NCBI GenBank assembly: GCA_900556405.1
Contig: USPB01000003.1
Span: 1 to 24,348 of the forward strand
Direction: 5' to 3'
DNA: 24,348 nt
Source of the DNA: an uncultured Actinomyces sp.
GTDB lineage: Bacteria > Actinomycetota > Actinomycetes > Actinomycetales > Actinomycetaceae
A program made the position numbers and the translations under genes. The notes below the pieces were generated by a model. It was not told the origin of the DNA. It did not search any database and saw only the letters and a list, made by a program, of their open reading frames with translations. Shown here in pieces: positions 7,197 to 15,531 of this stretch (positions are counted from its first letter, which is position 1; each line of letters starts with the position of its first letter).

Positions 7197-8371
7197 AGAT
7201 CGGGATCGTGAACCCCTACTCCTGGGACGTGCCCGGGGGAGTGGGCTTCCATATTCGTGACCTTGCATTGAAGTTGCGTTCACGCGGTCACGATGTGCGG
7301 GTACTGACCCCGTCGACGTCCGATGACCTGCCCGAGTGGATCACATCCGCTGGGTCGTCTGTGTCGATTCCCTTCAACGGCTCGGTGGCGAATATTTCTA
7401 TCAAGCCCAAGGCCCTCGCGCGCACCCGTCGCTGGCTGGCGGACAACGATTTCGATGTCGTGCACGTCCATGAACCCGTTGTGCCTTCGGTGTCGATGGC
7501 TGCTGCGATGCTGTCGAGTGCACCTCTCGTGGGTACGTTCCATGCAGCACTCGGACGCTCAGTATCTCGCGCGATTGCGTCGGCTCCGATGCGCCTGTAC
7601 ATGGAACGCATTGGCGTGCGCATCGCCGTCTCCGAGGAAGCTCGACGTACCCTGATTGAGCACCATGGGGGAGATGCCGTCATTATCCCGAACGGTGTGG
7701 AAACAGCATCGTTTCGCACGGCTCAGCCCCTGGATCAGTGGGTTGCGACGGACGAACGACCGGTCATCGTGTTCCTTGGCCGCCTTGATGAGCCGCGCAA
7801 GGGACTGGGTGTTTTCGCGGGTGCGATCGAGTCTGTTCTCGAGCGCGTTCCAGGCGCCCGTTTCTTGATCGCGGGGCGCGGAGATGCTCCCGATATTCGC
7901 GCGACTGTGGCACGTTTCGGAGATTCGGTCTCGTTCCTGGGTGGAATCAGCGATGAGGAGAAGGAGTCCCTCCTCGCCGGAGCGTCGATCTATGTGGCAC
8001 CGCAGACTGGTGGAGAGTCCTTCGGTATTGTCCTCGTCGAGGCGATGGCTGCTCGAACCACCGTTGTGGCCTCCGACATTCCGGCTTTCCGAGCCGTTTT
8101 GGAGGATGGTCGAGCGGGTGCACTCTTCGAAACCGGTAGCAGCGACTCGCTTGCTTCAGCGCTTGTGGAGCTCTTGGGTGATCGCGAGCGCCTCGATGCC
8201 CTCGCGGATGCGGGTCAGCGTGCGTCCGCTCAGTACGACTGGGAGGTCGTCGCGGATAAGGTCTTTGAAGTCTACAAGCTCGCCATCGAAATGGGCAGTC
8301 CTGCAGATTCGGGTTCGAGGCGGGCGCTCGATCTGATTCGTGGCCGTGATGACGAGGAGAACCCCCGATGA
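7193..8371 (+). CDS. pimA: GDP-mannose-dependent phosphatidylinositol mannosyltransferase (PimA-like, GT4)
   Basis: A 392-residue GT-B glycosyltransferase of family GT4. The N-terminal glycine-rich loop GIVNPYSWDVPGGVGFHI is characteristic of PimA. HVHEPVVPS follows, then the C-terminal nucleotide-sugar half with VFLGRLDEPRKGL and the E-x7-E motif in GESFGIVLVEAMAA. PimA adds the first mannose to PI on the inner membrane face. The gene follows the PatA-like acyltransferase with an ATGA overlap and AGAGGA (7180-7185) as ribosome site. All three PIM-entry enzymes (PI-phosphate synthase, PimA, acyltransferase) are thus in one unit. Confidence 0.92.
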   Translation: MKIGIVNPYSWDVPGGVGFHIRDLALKLRSRGHDVRVLTPSTSDDLPEWITSAGSSVSIPFNGSVANISIKPKALARTRRWLADNDFDVVHVHEPVVPSVSMAAAMLSSAPLVGTFHAALGRSVSRAIASAPMRLYMERIGVRIAVSEEARRTLIEHHGGDAVIIPNGVETASFRTAQPLDQWVATDERPVIVFLGRLDEPRKGLGVFAGAIESVLERVPGARFLIAGRGDAPDIRATVARFGDSVSFLGGISDEEKESLLAGASIYVAPQTGGESFGIVLVEAMAARTTVVASDIPAFRAVLEDGRAGALFETGSSDSLASALVELLGDRERLDALADAGQRASAQYDWEVVADKVFEVYKLAIEMGSPADSGSRRALDLIRGRDDEENPR

Positions 8372-8991
8372 TTCATGTCTCGCCTTGGACGGTTGTTCTC
8401 GCCTGCGTGTGCGTCATCGTGGCGGCCCTCGTCGCGGGCGTCGCCATCACGCGTGCGCGTCGGCTCGATCGCCTGCATCAGCGAATCCTCGCATCGCGCG
8501 ACGCGCTTTCACGACTGCTGCTGCGTCGTGCCTCGGAGGCGGAACTGCTGGCTCACGCGGCGGGTCTTGAAAGCGTGGGTGGCCCCAGCCTCGTCGATGC
8601 CGCACGCGCGTACATCCAAGACGGTGGCGATCAGCTCACGACAGACGGGCTCGACCGGCGCACAAGCGCTCAGCGTCAGGGCGATCGCGTCGAGGTCAGC
8701 GCCCGGCTGGAGCGAGCATCGGCGTTGACACGCGCGATCCGGGAAACGCTCACACCCGACGTGCGCGCGCGTATTGAAGAGGACCCGCAGGCGAAAGCGC
8801 GACTCGAGGCACTCGACGCGACGTGTTACCGCATCGAACTCACGCGAAACGTCCACAACGTCGATGTCACGGGAGTCCGTACCCTGCGTTCCGCACGAAT
8901 GGTAAAATTACTTCGGCTTGCCGGACATGCGCCGGTGCCCGAGCCCATTGACTTTGATGACGACACACATATCGGCGGACGGGGATATTGA
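8368..8991 (+). CDS. Small membrane-anchored protein, weakly LemA-like, end of the PIM operon
   Basis: This 207-residue protein has one N-terminal membrane segment (about 7-29) followed by a long, mostly helical, charged cytosolic part (LDRLHQRILASRDALSRLLL). That stretch, and ARLERASALTRAIRE further on, resemble the helical LemA fold seen in other actinobacteria after pimA. In M. tuberculosis Rv2609c occupies this place. The likeness is by eye and weak; I do not assign a function. It is coupled to pimA by an ATGA overlap with GAGGAGA (8354-8360) as ribosome site. The C-terminal motif MVKLLRLAGHAPVPEPIDFDDD is acidic at the end. Confidence 0.7.
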   Translation: MIHVSPWTVVLACVCVIVAALVAGVAITRARRLDRLHQRILASRDALSRLLLRRASEAELLAHAAGLESVGGPSLVDAARAYIQDGGDQLTTDGLDRRTSAQRQGDRVEVSARLERASALTRAIRETLTPDVRARIEEDPQAKARLEALDATCYRIELTRNVHNVDVTGVRTLRSARMVKLLRLAGHAPVPEPIDFDDDTHIGGRGY

Positions 8992-8992
8992 C

Positions 8993-10288
8993 ATGAACAC
9001 GACCCACTGGGGAGGGCCGGGAGAAGACTACCGCCTGAAGAAAATCAGCAGCGTCAACGTTGACATGGTGAACGGCATGTCCACGCCAGCCCCCGACGAC
9101 GCCGCGCCCGTGTGGCAGACGCCGAAGGCACGGCACTCGTTTCCGTGGCTTGAGGTCATCATCACGACGGTCAGCACCATCGGTTTCATTGCGCTCGTTA
9201 TCTTCTGGCTGAGCCCCGCGTCATCGGGAGTCGTATCCCTCGTCCGGACGAGCCTTCTCGCGCTCCTTCCTCTCCTCATCGTCGTCAGCTTCATCCTGTT
9301 CATCGACCGCTGGGAGCCTGAGCCGTGGAAGACAAAGGGTGCTCTCTTTCTCTGGGGAGCGGGGGTTGCTACTATTTCTGCCGGTATCCTAAACACGGCC
9401 CTTCAGGAAAACATCATCCTCTCGCTCGGTGATGTCAATCAATCCAACGCTCTCGCCGCTACCTTTATCGCTCCGCTCATCGAAGAAACCCTCAAGGGGT
9501 TGGGCGTTCTCATCGTCGTCATCGTGCGTCGAACCAACATCAATTCGATTATCGATGGCGTCGTCTACGCGGGCTTTTCTGCCTGTGGATTCATGTTCGC
9601 CGAGGACATCCTGTACTTCGTCCGGGTCGATGATCCCTCAGACGGCAGTCTCCTATTTACCTTCATTATGAGAGGAATCGCCAGCCCCTTCGTGCATGCC
9701 ATGGCGACCTCGATGACGGGTATCGGCCTCGCGCTGGCGCTCATTAAGTTCAAGCGTGGCTGGTCGAAGACCGGCATTGTCCTTGTGTTCTGGTTCTTCG
9801 CGATGGTCGTCCACTTTGTGTGGAATGGAACCGCGTCGTTCCTGGGCCGCTACTTCTTCCTGATCTATCTCGGGATCGAAGTTCCAGCCTTCTTGGTCTG
9901 GGCGATCACGCTCATCATTTTGTCCCGGAAGGAAGCCGAGAAGATCCGCGTCGGACTCGTCCCGTACGTGCGTACCGGGTGGCTCATTCCCGGCGAGGTC
10001 ACGATGGCCACAGACAGGCGAGCGCGCAGGGCCGCCCTCAAGTGGGCGCGCAGTGGCGGACGCGAGGCCAAGCGAGCCATGCGGTCCTTCCTCGTCACCC
10101 TTGCGTCGCTGGGCATGGATCAGCGACTCATGGCCAAGCATGGTCCTGACCGCGCACGCATCGATAACGATCAACGCATGCTGGCCGAGGCCGTCGAGAA
10201 TAGGCGCGAATTCCTGCGTCTGACGTCCATCGCCGAGCAACAACAGGACGTGACCGACGCCGTGTCCCGCCTCGCGCAGGCACGCTAA
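8993..10288 (+). CDS. PrsW-family intramembrane metalloprotease, copy 1
   Basis: A 431-residue polytopic membrane protein. The PrsW motifs are EETLK (Glu164, Glu165, Lys168), Glu204 in FAEDILYF, His235 in FVHAMATS and His274 in VVHFVWNG, all inside predicted membrane helices. It has a cytosolic N-terminal tail of about 50 residues and a C-terminal soluble region (about 321-420) starting near YVRTGWLIPGEV. In Bacillus subtilis PrsW cleaves the anti-sigma factor RsiW; no sigma or anti-sigma gene is nearby, so the substrate is unknown. ATG 8993 follows the previous stop by one base. The frame is open upstream to 8918, but that extension would overlap the preceding gene by 74 bases and is unlikely. 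Confidence 0.85.
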   Translation: MNTTHWGGPGEDYRLKKISSVNVDMVNGMSTPAPDDAAPVWQTPKARHSFPWLEVIITTVSTIGFIALVIFWLSPASSGVVSLVRTSLLALLPLLIVVSFILFIDRWEPEPWKTKGALFLWGAGVATISAGILNTALQENIILSLGDVNQSNALAATFIAPLIEETLKGLGVLIVVIVRRTNINSIIDGVVYAGFSACGFMFAEDILYFVRVDDPSDGSLLFTFIMRGIASPFVHAMATSMTGIGLALALIKFKRGWSKTGIVLVFWFFAMVVHFVWNGTASFLGRYFFLIYLGIEVPAFLVWAITLIILSRKEAEKIRVGLVPYVRTGWLIPGEVTMATDRRARRAALKWARSGGREAKRAMRSFLVTLASLGMDQRLMAKHGPDRARIDNDQRMLAEAVENRREFLRLTSIAEQQQDVTDAVSRLAQAR

Positions 10289-10303
10289 GAAAGAAGAAGA
10301 ACG

Positions 10304-11965
10304 ATGAGCAACAATTTCCCGCATTCCATGCCTCCGCACGGCAATATGCCGCCGAATCCGCAGCAGAACCAGTCGGCTCCGGGCGGGCACTACGGTGCGC
10401 CGGCGGGTTCGGGATACGCTCCCGTTCCTCAGCCCCAGCAGGGTCAGTTGGCTCCGGGTGGGCACTACGGTGCGCCGGCGGGTTCGGGTTATGCTCCCGT
10501 TCCTCAGCCCCAGCAGGGACAGTCGGCGCCGGGTGGGCACTATGGTGCGCCGGCGGGTTCGGGTTACGCTCCCGTTCCTCAGCCGGGCGCTCCGGATGTG
10601 CCGCAGCCTCAGGGGTCGAGCGTTCCGCAGCCGCAGCCTGCGCGAAGCTACGCTCCCGCTGCTTCCACCGGACAGTCTGTCGGCACTTCGGCACAGATTC
10701 CTGCTCCAGATCCGATGACCCGCTTCGAACCCGACGCACAGTTCACCCCGTCCTTTCAGTCGTTCGTCAATACTGCGCCGACCATGCCCGGGCCCAGCGC
10801 CGCACAGTATCCGCAGGCTGCACCACAGCAGGTACAGGCCTGGGCTATGCCCACAACTGCCAAGAAAGCGCCGGTTTTCGAAGCCGTCGTGATCGGTGTC
10901 GGCGCGGCTTTGATGCTTGTGGGTATCAGCGGCTTCCTCTTCGCGAGCGGACCGTTCCTTGGTCTTCTCCTCGCCATCTGCTGCCTGATTCCTCTTGCCA
11001 TTACTCTGACGTTCCTCCAGTTCGTGGACCGCTTTGAGCCCGAACCATGGTGGACGAAGATCGCGGCTCTGCTGTGGGGCGGTGGTGTGGCGATTTTCTT
11101 CGGCATCATCTCGAACGAAATCGCCGGCAGTGTTGTCGCAAGCGCAACCGGTAGCGAAGCTGCGGGACAGATTTTTATGGTCGTTGTTGCCGCTCCACTC
11201 GGCGAGGAATTCCTCAAGGCCCTCGGCGTGCTCGTGATCGTGATGATGCGTCGTAACAGCATCTCCTCCCCGCTCGACGGTCTCGTTTACGCCGGTTATT
11301 CAGCGGCCGGATTCCTGGTTGTCGAAGACTTCACCTATTTCGTGAGAGGCGCCTACGCCGGGCAATTCGCTCAAATGTTCATGATGCGTGTCTTCCTGGG
11401 TGTCTTCGGACACATCATGTACACCTCGTGCACCGGCTGGGCGATCGGATGGGCAGCGACACGCACCCGTTCGGTGGGTACCGGCATCGGCGTGACCTTC
11501 CTCGGCTACCTCATCGGTGTGACGATGCACGGCGTGTGGAACGGATCCTCGGTGATCTCCGGCAGCCGCGGTGGCTTCTTGTTGCTCTACTTCATCATTC
11601 AGGTTCCCCTGTTCTGTGGCTGGCTGTTCTTCGTGTCCCGAGCGATGCGTCGAGAGCGGCGCGATATCGCTGCCGGTCTCATGCCCTACGTCAACCAGGG
11701 CTGGATTCTGCCGAGCGAGGTCCAAATGGTGTGCGATCCCGCTGCCCGCCGCAACGCGCTCTCCTGGGTGGCGAGCGGTGGCCCTGCTGCAAAGCGGGCG
11801 ATGAAGTCCTTCATGAATAACTTGGCGTCCCTCGGCCTCGACCAGGTCATCATGTACGTGCGCGGTCCTGAAAAGGGTCGCATCGAGGGCACTCAGGAAA
11901 AGGTGCGGGAGGCGACAAGTCAGCGTCAGACGTTCCAGTCGCTCATGGGCATTCGCCCCATGTGA
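10304..11965 (+). CDS. PrsW-family intramembrane metalloprotease, copy 2, with Pro/Gly/Gln repeat tail
   Basis: A 553-residue protein. Residues 1-185 or so are a soluble, probably disordered Pro/Gly/Gln/Ala-rich tail containing about three 25-residue repeats. The membrane core carries the PrsW motifs EEFLK (Glu301, Glu302, Lys305), Glu341 in VVEDFTYF, His370 in FGHIMYT and His409 in TMHGVWNGS. The C-terminal soluble region (about 459-552, YVNQGWILPSEV...AKRAMKSFMNNLASLG) is clearly related to that of copy 1. This points to tandem duplication followed by divergence of the N-terminus. ATG 10304 has a purine-rich AAGAAAGAAGAAG upstream and lies 15 bases after copy 1. Substrate unknown. Confidence 0.86.
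   Translation: MSNNFPHSMPPHGNMPPNPQQNQSAPGGHYGAPAGSGYAPVPQPQQGQLAPGGHYGAPAGSGYAPVPQPQQGQSAPGGHYGAPAGSGYAPVPQPGAPDVPQPQGSSVPQPQPARSYAPAASTGQSVGTSAQIPAPDPMTRFEPDAQFTPSFQSFVNTAPTMPGPSAAQYPQAAPQQVQAWAMPTTAKKAPVFEAVVIGVGAALMLVGISGFLFASGPFLGLLLAICCLIPLAITLTFLQFVDRFEPEPWWTKIAALLWGGGVAIFFGIISNEIAGSVVASATGSEAAGQIFMVVVAAPLGEEFLKALGVLVIVMMRRNSISSPLDGLVYAGYSAAGFLVVEDFTYFVRGAYAGQFAQMFMMRVFLGVFGHIMYTSCTGWAIGWAATRTRSVGTGIGVTFLGYLIGVTMHGVWNGSSVISGSRGGFLLLYFIIQVPLFCGWLFFVSRAMRRERRDIAAGLMPYVNQGWILPSEVQMVCDPAARRNALSWVASGGPAAKRAMKSFMNNLASLGLDQVIMYVRGPEKGRIEGTQEKVREATSQRQTFQSLMGIRPM
10370..10585 (+). repeat. 75-bp tandem coding repeat (about 2.9 copies)
   Basis: In-frame units begin at 10370, 10445 and 10520, spaced exactly 75 bases. 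They encode QSAPGGHYGAPAGSGYAPVP plus QPQQG, with a Ser/Leu swap in unit 2 and the last unit ending after QPQP-like residues. DNA identity between units is very high, with mostly synonymous changes, so copy number may vary between strains. Confidence 0.92.
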
Positions 11966-12056
11966 ATGTTTCGATTCGCACGGTCGTTGCATGGTGTTTT
12001 CATAGGTCACGCATAGGTTGATGCCGCACGATGGTGGGGAAAGAAAGGAAACAAAC

Positions 12057-12905
12057 GTGACTCACGCTCATCCTGCCCGCCCTTCGTCGCGGGTCCTCAC
12101 CGTGTGCTCGATCATCTTGATCGTCATCAGTATTCCGGCATTGGCCCACGAGGTGTTTGGTGCGCTTGACGGTGCCAGCAGCTCCACGGCGGCGCTCGCC
12201 GTGAGTGCGTCGTGCGTCAGCGCCCTCGTCGGCCTCCTCTTCTTGGCCTGGGTGGCGCGATTCGCTCCGTCGGTCCTGTCGTGGATCGCCGCATTCACGT
12301 GGGGCACCGGTGGTGCGCTCATGATCGCAGGTATCGGTAACGGCCTCATCGACGCCGCGGTTGCGTCGACCAGCATGAGTGACTCAGCGGTTGATTTTGT
12401 GACCTCTGTTGCTACGGGTCCCGTTGTGGAGGAGACTGCGAAGGGCATCGGCGTGCTCATGCTGATCCTCGCCGCCCGTAAACTGCTGACCCATCCGTCT
12501 CAGGGTGCAGTCCTGGGCGTCCTTGTTGGCCTCGGCTTCGCGTGGGGCGAGGATATGGGCTACTACGTCAGTGCCCTTGACGACGGCATGAGCGGACTGT
12601 GGGAGTCGTTCCTGGCACGTGCGCTCCTGGGCGGCTACGGGCACGCGATCTTCACGGGCGTCTTCGGCTACGCTCTCGCATGGGCTGCACTGCGCGCGAA
12701 GAATGTGCTCGCGGGCGTCCTCGTTGCGGTCGGTGGATTCGTCGCAGCCCTCGTCCTTCATGGGCAGGCCAACGGCGTGGGCTTCCTGGCACCCGAGGAC
12801 TCGTGGAACCTCACCTACGGAGCTATCGAGCTTCCCCTCCTGCTTGTCAGCGTTGCGCTCCTCGTGTGGGGCCTGCGTCGCCATCGGGCTACCCTGGAGG
12901 CATGA
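12057..12905 (+). CDS. PrsW-family intramembrane metalloprotease, copy 3 (short form)
   Basis: A 282-residue polytopic protein from GTG 12057, which has AAGAAAGGAA (12041-12050) just upstream. An in-frame ATG at 12018 lacks such a site. PrsW motifs: EETAK (Glu125, Glu126, Lys129), Glu165 in WGEDMGYY, His196 in GYGHAIF and His235 in LVLHGQANG. Compared with copies 1 and 2 it lacks both the long N-terminal tail and the C-terminal soluble region. The last motif reads H-G-Q-A-N-G where the others have H-x-V-W-N-G. It is separated from copy 2 by 91 bases, which may hold its own promoter, and overlaps the Nudix gene (ATGA). Confidence 0.8.
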   Translation: MTHAHPARPSSRVLTVCSIILIVISIPALAHEVFGALDGASSSTAALAVSASCVSALVGLLFLAWVARFAPSVLSWIAAFTWGTGGALMIAGIGNGLIDAAVASTSMSDSAVDFVTSVATGPVVEETAKGIGVLMLILAARKLLTHPSQGAVLGVLVGLGFAWGEDMGYYVSALDDGMSGLWESFLARALLGGYGHAIFTGVFGYALAWAALRAKNVLAGVLVAVGGFVAALVLHGQANGVGFLAPEDSWNLTYGAIELPLLLVSVALLVWGLRRHRATLEA

Positions 12906-13429
12906 GCGCACTCGACTGGCCTGTGGACGCGGACGGCTATCCCCATCGGGAGGCCGCCCGCGTTCTTCTGTTCGACGATGAGGGACGTGTCCTGTTGGCC
13001 AAGGGCCATGATGAGGATCAGCCAGAGCGATTCTGGTGGTTCACGATTGGTGGTGGCATCGAGGAAGGCGAAGATCCCCGCAGCGCAGCTGTGCGTGAGG
13101 TCTTCGAAGAAACGGGCATTGAGCTGGACCCTGACGATTTGGTCGGTCCCGTCCTCTACCGGACCGCTGAGTTTGACTTTCTGGCCGTCACTGCTCGGCA
13201 GGACGAGTGGTTTTTCCTCGCTCATGCGCCTTCTACCGCACTGAGTCGCGATGGGTGGACGGATCTGGAGCGATCCGTCATCGACGCGCAGGCCTGGTGG
13301 GACATCGACGAGGCAGAGGCTCAGATCGACGCAGACATCTACCCCGCGCAGATCCTCGAGTATGCCCGTTCGTGGCGGCATGGTTGGGATGGGCGCATGA
13401 ACCGCCTCACGGACACGCGCGAGCCCTGA
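12902..13429 (+). CDS. Nudix hydrolase
   Basis: A 175-residue protein with a complete Nudix box at residues 51-73 (G51-x5-E57-x7-R65-E66-V67-F68-E69-E70-x-G72-I73), which binds metal and hydrolyses nucleoside diphosphate-linked substrates. The substrate cannot be told. ATG 12902 overlaps the stop of PrsW copy 3; GGAGG (12896-12900) is very close to it, so efficiency may depend on coupled translation. In M. tuberculosis the PIM operon ends with Rv2609c, annotated as a Nudix-type membrane protein. Finding a Nudix gene after the PrsW block may be a rearranged version of that end, but this is speculative. Confidence 0.88.
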   Translation: MSALDWPVDADGYPHREAARVLLFDDEGRVLLAKGHDEDQPERFWWFTIGGGIEEGEDPRSAAVREVFEETGIELDPDDLVGPVLYRTAEFDFLAVTARQDEWFFLAHAPSTALSRDGWTDLERSVIDAQAWWDIDEAEAQIDADIYPAQILEYARSWRHGWDGRMNRLTDTREP

Positions 13430-13438
13430 CGTCGGCGG

Positions 13439-14128
13439 CTAGGCGAGTCCGAGGGGAGCGATCGCGAGGGAGAGATCTGGCGTGTTGAGCTGGACCGCTA
13501 CCTGTTCGCGAACGGCGGGCTTCGCGCAGAACGCGATACCGACGCCGGCCTCGTGCATCATGGGGACGTCGTTCGCCCCGTCGCCGATCGCAACCGTGCG
13601 TTCGCGGGGGACACCCAGGGACGAGGCCCACGAACGCAGGCAGTCAACTTTCACCTGGGAGGTGACGATACGGCCCAGCACACGTCCTGTTAAGAATCCG
13701 CCCTCGACCTCAAGGCGATTTGCGGCGTAGAAATCGATGCCGAGGGAGGCCGCCAGGGGAGCGACCACCTCCTCGAAACCGCCTGATACGACGCCGAAAT
13801 GCCCGCCCGCTCGGTGGGTCGCCTCAATGAGCTCGCGTGCTCCCCTCGTGGGAGTGATGGAGGCCAGGACGTCGCCGAACACGGATTCCGGGACGCCCGC
13901 GAGGGTCGCGACCCGCTCCCGCAGCGATTGCGCGAAATCAAGCTCGCCGTTCATAGCGCGGGAGGTAATCTCGGCGACCCGCTCGCGCGTTCCGGCGGCC
14001 TCGGCGAGCTCCTCGATGACCTCCTGACTAATCAATGTCGAATCGACGTCAGTGACGACGAGGCCGGGCGCCCCGCTGACACACAGCAGCGGAGCACCCG
14101 GCTCATCGAGATGGAGCATCATACTCAC
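13439..14128 (-). CDS. serB: Phosphoserine phosphatase (HAD family)
   Basis: A 229-residue HAD hydrolase. Motif I is DVDST (near residue 27-31), with the nucleophile and acid/base Asp pair. Motif II is VVSGGFEEV, and motif III/IV is GDGANDVPMM, all characteristic of SerB. It catalyses the last step of serine synthesis, phosphoserine to serine. The usual N-terminal ACT domain of longer actinobacterial SerB is absent; this is the short catalytic form. GTG 14128 overlaps the glgC stop by four bases, so it is probably translated from the glgC message; ATGs at 14122 and 14119 are alternatives. It ends 9 bases from the convergent Nudix gene and no terminator hairpin is visible between them. Confidence 0.9.
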   Translation of the reverse strand: MSMMLHLDEPGAPLLCVSGAPGLVVTDVDSTLISQEVIEELAEAAGTRERVAEITSRAMNGELDFAQSLRERVATLAGVPESVFGDVLASITPTRGARELIEATHRAGGHFGVVSGGFEEVVAPLAASLGIDFYAANRLEVEGGFLTGRVLGRIVTSQVKVDCLRSWASSLGVPRERTVAIGDGANDVPMMHEAGVGIAFCAKPAVREQVAVQLNTPDLSLAIAPLGLA

Positions 14129-15360
14129 TTGTGGACGACCGTACCCTTGGGGACGACCGTAATGCCCGACTCCGTGACGGTAAATCCGCGCTCGAGGTCG
14201 TGCTCAAGATCAACGCCGACGACGGCGCCTTCCTCAACGATGACGTTCTTATCCAGAATCGTCTTCACGACCCGCGAGGAACGGCCGATGCGCGAACCAT
14301 GCATGATCACCGAATCCTCGATCTTCGCCCACGAATGGACGTAGGTGTGTGGGGAGACGATCGAACGCGTGATCTCGCCACCGGAGACGATGACGCCGGG
14401 GGAGACGAACGAGTCGATCGCATGACCCAGGCGGTCCTCATCGCCGTAGACGAACTTTGCCGGCGGCAGGGAACCGTCGATCATCGTCATGGTCGGCCAC
14501 TCACGGTTGTACAGGTTAAACACCGGGTGCACCGAGATGAGGTCCATGTTCGCCTCGTAGTAGGCGTCCAGCGTACCAACGTCGCGCCAGTAATCGCGGT
14601 CGCGGTCGGTCGAACCCGGAACGTCGTTGTCCTGGAAGTCGTAGACGCCGCACTCGCCGCGCTCGACAAACCACGGGATGATGTTGCCGCCCATGTCGTG
14701 CTTCGAATCGGGGTTGGCCGCATCCTCGCGCAGTGCGTTGACCAGATCCTTCGTGGTGAAGACGTAGTTGCCCATCGAGGCGAGGACCTTGGTCGGATCG
14801 TCGGGCAGACCGACGGCATGCTTGGGCTTCTCGAGGAAGTTCTTCACGATGCCGCCCTCGCCATCGATGACGCCGAGTGCGGGAGCCAGCTCGATCGGCT
14901 GGCGAATGCCGGCCACCGTCGCAGGAAGGCCCGAATCGATGTGGTGCTGGACCATCTGCGAGAAGTCCATGCGGTAGATGTTGTCGGCGCCGATGATGAC
15001 GATGTATTCCGGTGCCTCGTCATCAACGATGTTGAGGGACTGGTAGATAGCATCCGCGCTACCCAGGTACCAGTGTGGTCCGCGACGCTGCTGGGCCGGC
15101 ACAGGGGCAATGAAGTTGCCGAGTAGGGGAGATGTGTACCAGGTCTTCGTGACGTGGCGGTCGAGGGAATGGGACTTGTACTGCGTCAAGACAACAATCT
15201 TGAGGTATCCGGAATTCACGATGTTCGACAGCGCGAAATCGATCAGCCGGAAGTGACCACCGAACGGGACGGCCGGTTTTGCGCGGTCCTCCGTCAGGGG
15301 CATCAGTCGCTTACCCTCACCGCCCGCGAGAACGATTGCCAGGACGTGGTTCTTTGCCAT
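14125..15360 (-). CDS. glgC: Glucose-1-phosphate adenylyltransferase (ADP-glucose pyrophosphorylase)
   Basis: This 411-residue enzyme makes ADP-glucose from glucose-1-phosphate and ATP, the committed step of glycogen synthesis. The N-terminal nucleotide-binding signature is GGEGKRLMPLTEDRAKPAVP (residues 13-32). Then come FRLIDFALSN, the GSADAIYQ block, FLEKP and a C-terminal left-handed beta-helix region (SPHTYVHSWAKIEDSVIMHG). The start chosen is the Met of MAKNHVLAI at 15360, with GAAGAGGTG just upstream. The frame is open for 20 more codons but without a ribosome site. The gene is divergent from the GT4 synthase, as Rv1213 and Rv1212c are in M. tuberculosis. Confidence 0.96.
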   Translation of the reverse strand: MAKNHVLAIVLAGGEGKRLMPLTEDRAKPAVPFGGHFRLIDFALSNIVNSGYLKIVVLTQYKSHSLDRHVTKTWYTSPLLGNFIAPVPAQQRRGPHWYLGSADAIYQSLNIVDDEAPEYIVIIGADNIYRMDFSQMVQHHIDSGLPATVAGIRQPIELAPALGVIDGEGGIVKNFLEKPKHAVGLPDDPTKVLASMGNYVFTTKDLVNALREDAANPDSKHDMGGNIIPWFVERGECGVYDFQDNDVPGSTDRDRDYWRDVGTLDAYYEANMDLISVHPVFNLYNREWPTMTMIDGSLPPAKFVYGDEDRLGHAIDSFVSPGVIVSGGEITRSIVSPHTYVHSWAKIEDSVIMHGSRIGRSSRVVKTILDKNVIVEEGAVVGVDLEHDLERGFTVTESGITVVPKGTVVHK

Positions 15361-15531
15361 GTGGCACCTCTTCGTTGGTCGAGTGGACCCGCATCGGCGC
15401 GAATCCGTGGGAGTGGTCACACTGTATTACAAATGTCTATCGATTGCTACACCGTCTCGTTTTCTATCAGCAGTGACGTGAGATCGGATACCATGTGTGC
15501 TACGCGTCGCTACTGTCGGAAGGACCCCATC
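15361..15531. promoter_or_regulatory. Divergent glgC / glgA promoter region
   Basis: These 171 bases separate two divergently transcribed glucan genes, so both promoters should lie here. The middle (15420-15470) is locally AT-rich compared with the flanks. On the minus strand TAATAC (15430-15425) could be a -10 for glgC. On the plus strand TTGCTA (15444-15449) could be a -35 for glgA, but no well-spaced -10 is clear. No obvious operator palindrome was found. Confidence 0.5.

Noticed and set aside
8918..8992. Upstream extension of PrsW copy 1 to an earlier ATG
   Set aside because: It would overlap the preceding gene by 74 bases in another frame and has no ribosome site; ATG 8993 directly after the previous stop is better.
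10370..10585. Regular 75-bp repeats considered as a CRISPR array or a DNA-binding iteron set
   Set aside because: The repeats are contiguous without spacers, keep the reading frame, and vary mostly at synonymous positions, so they are protein-coding repeats.
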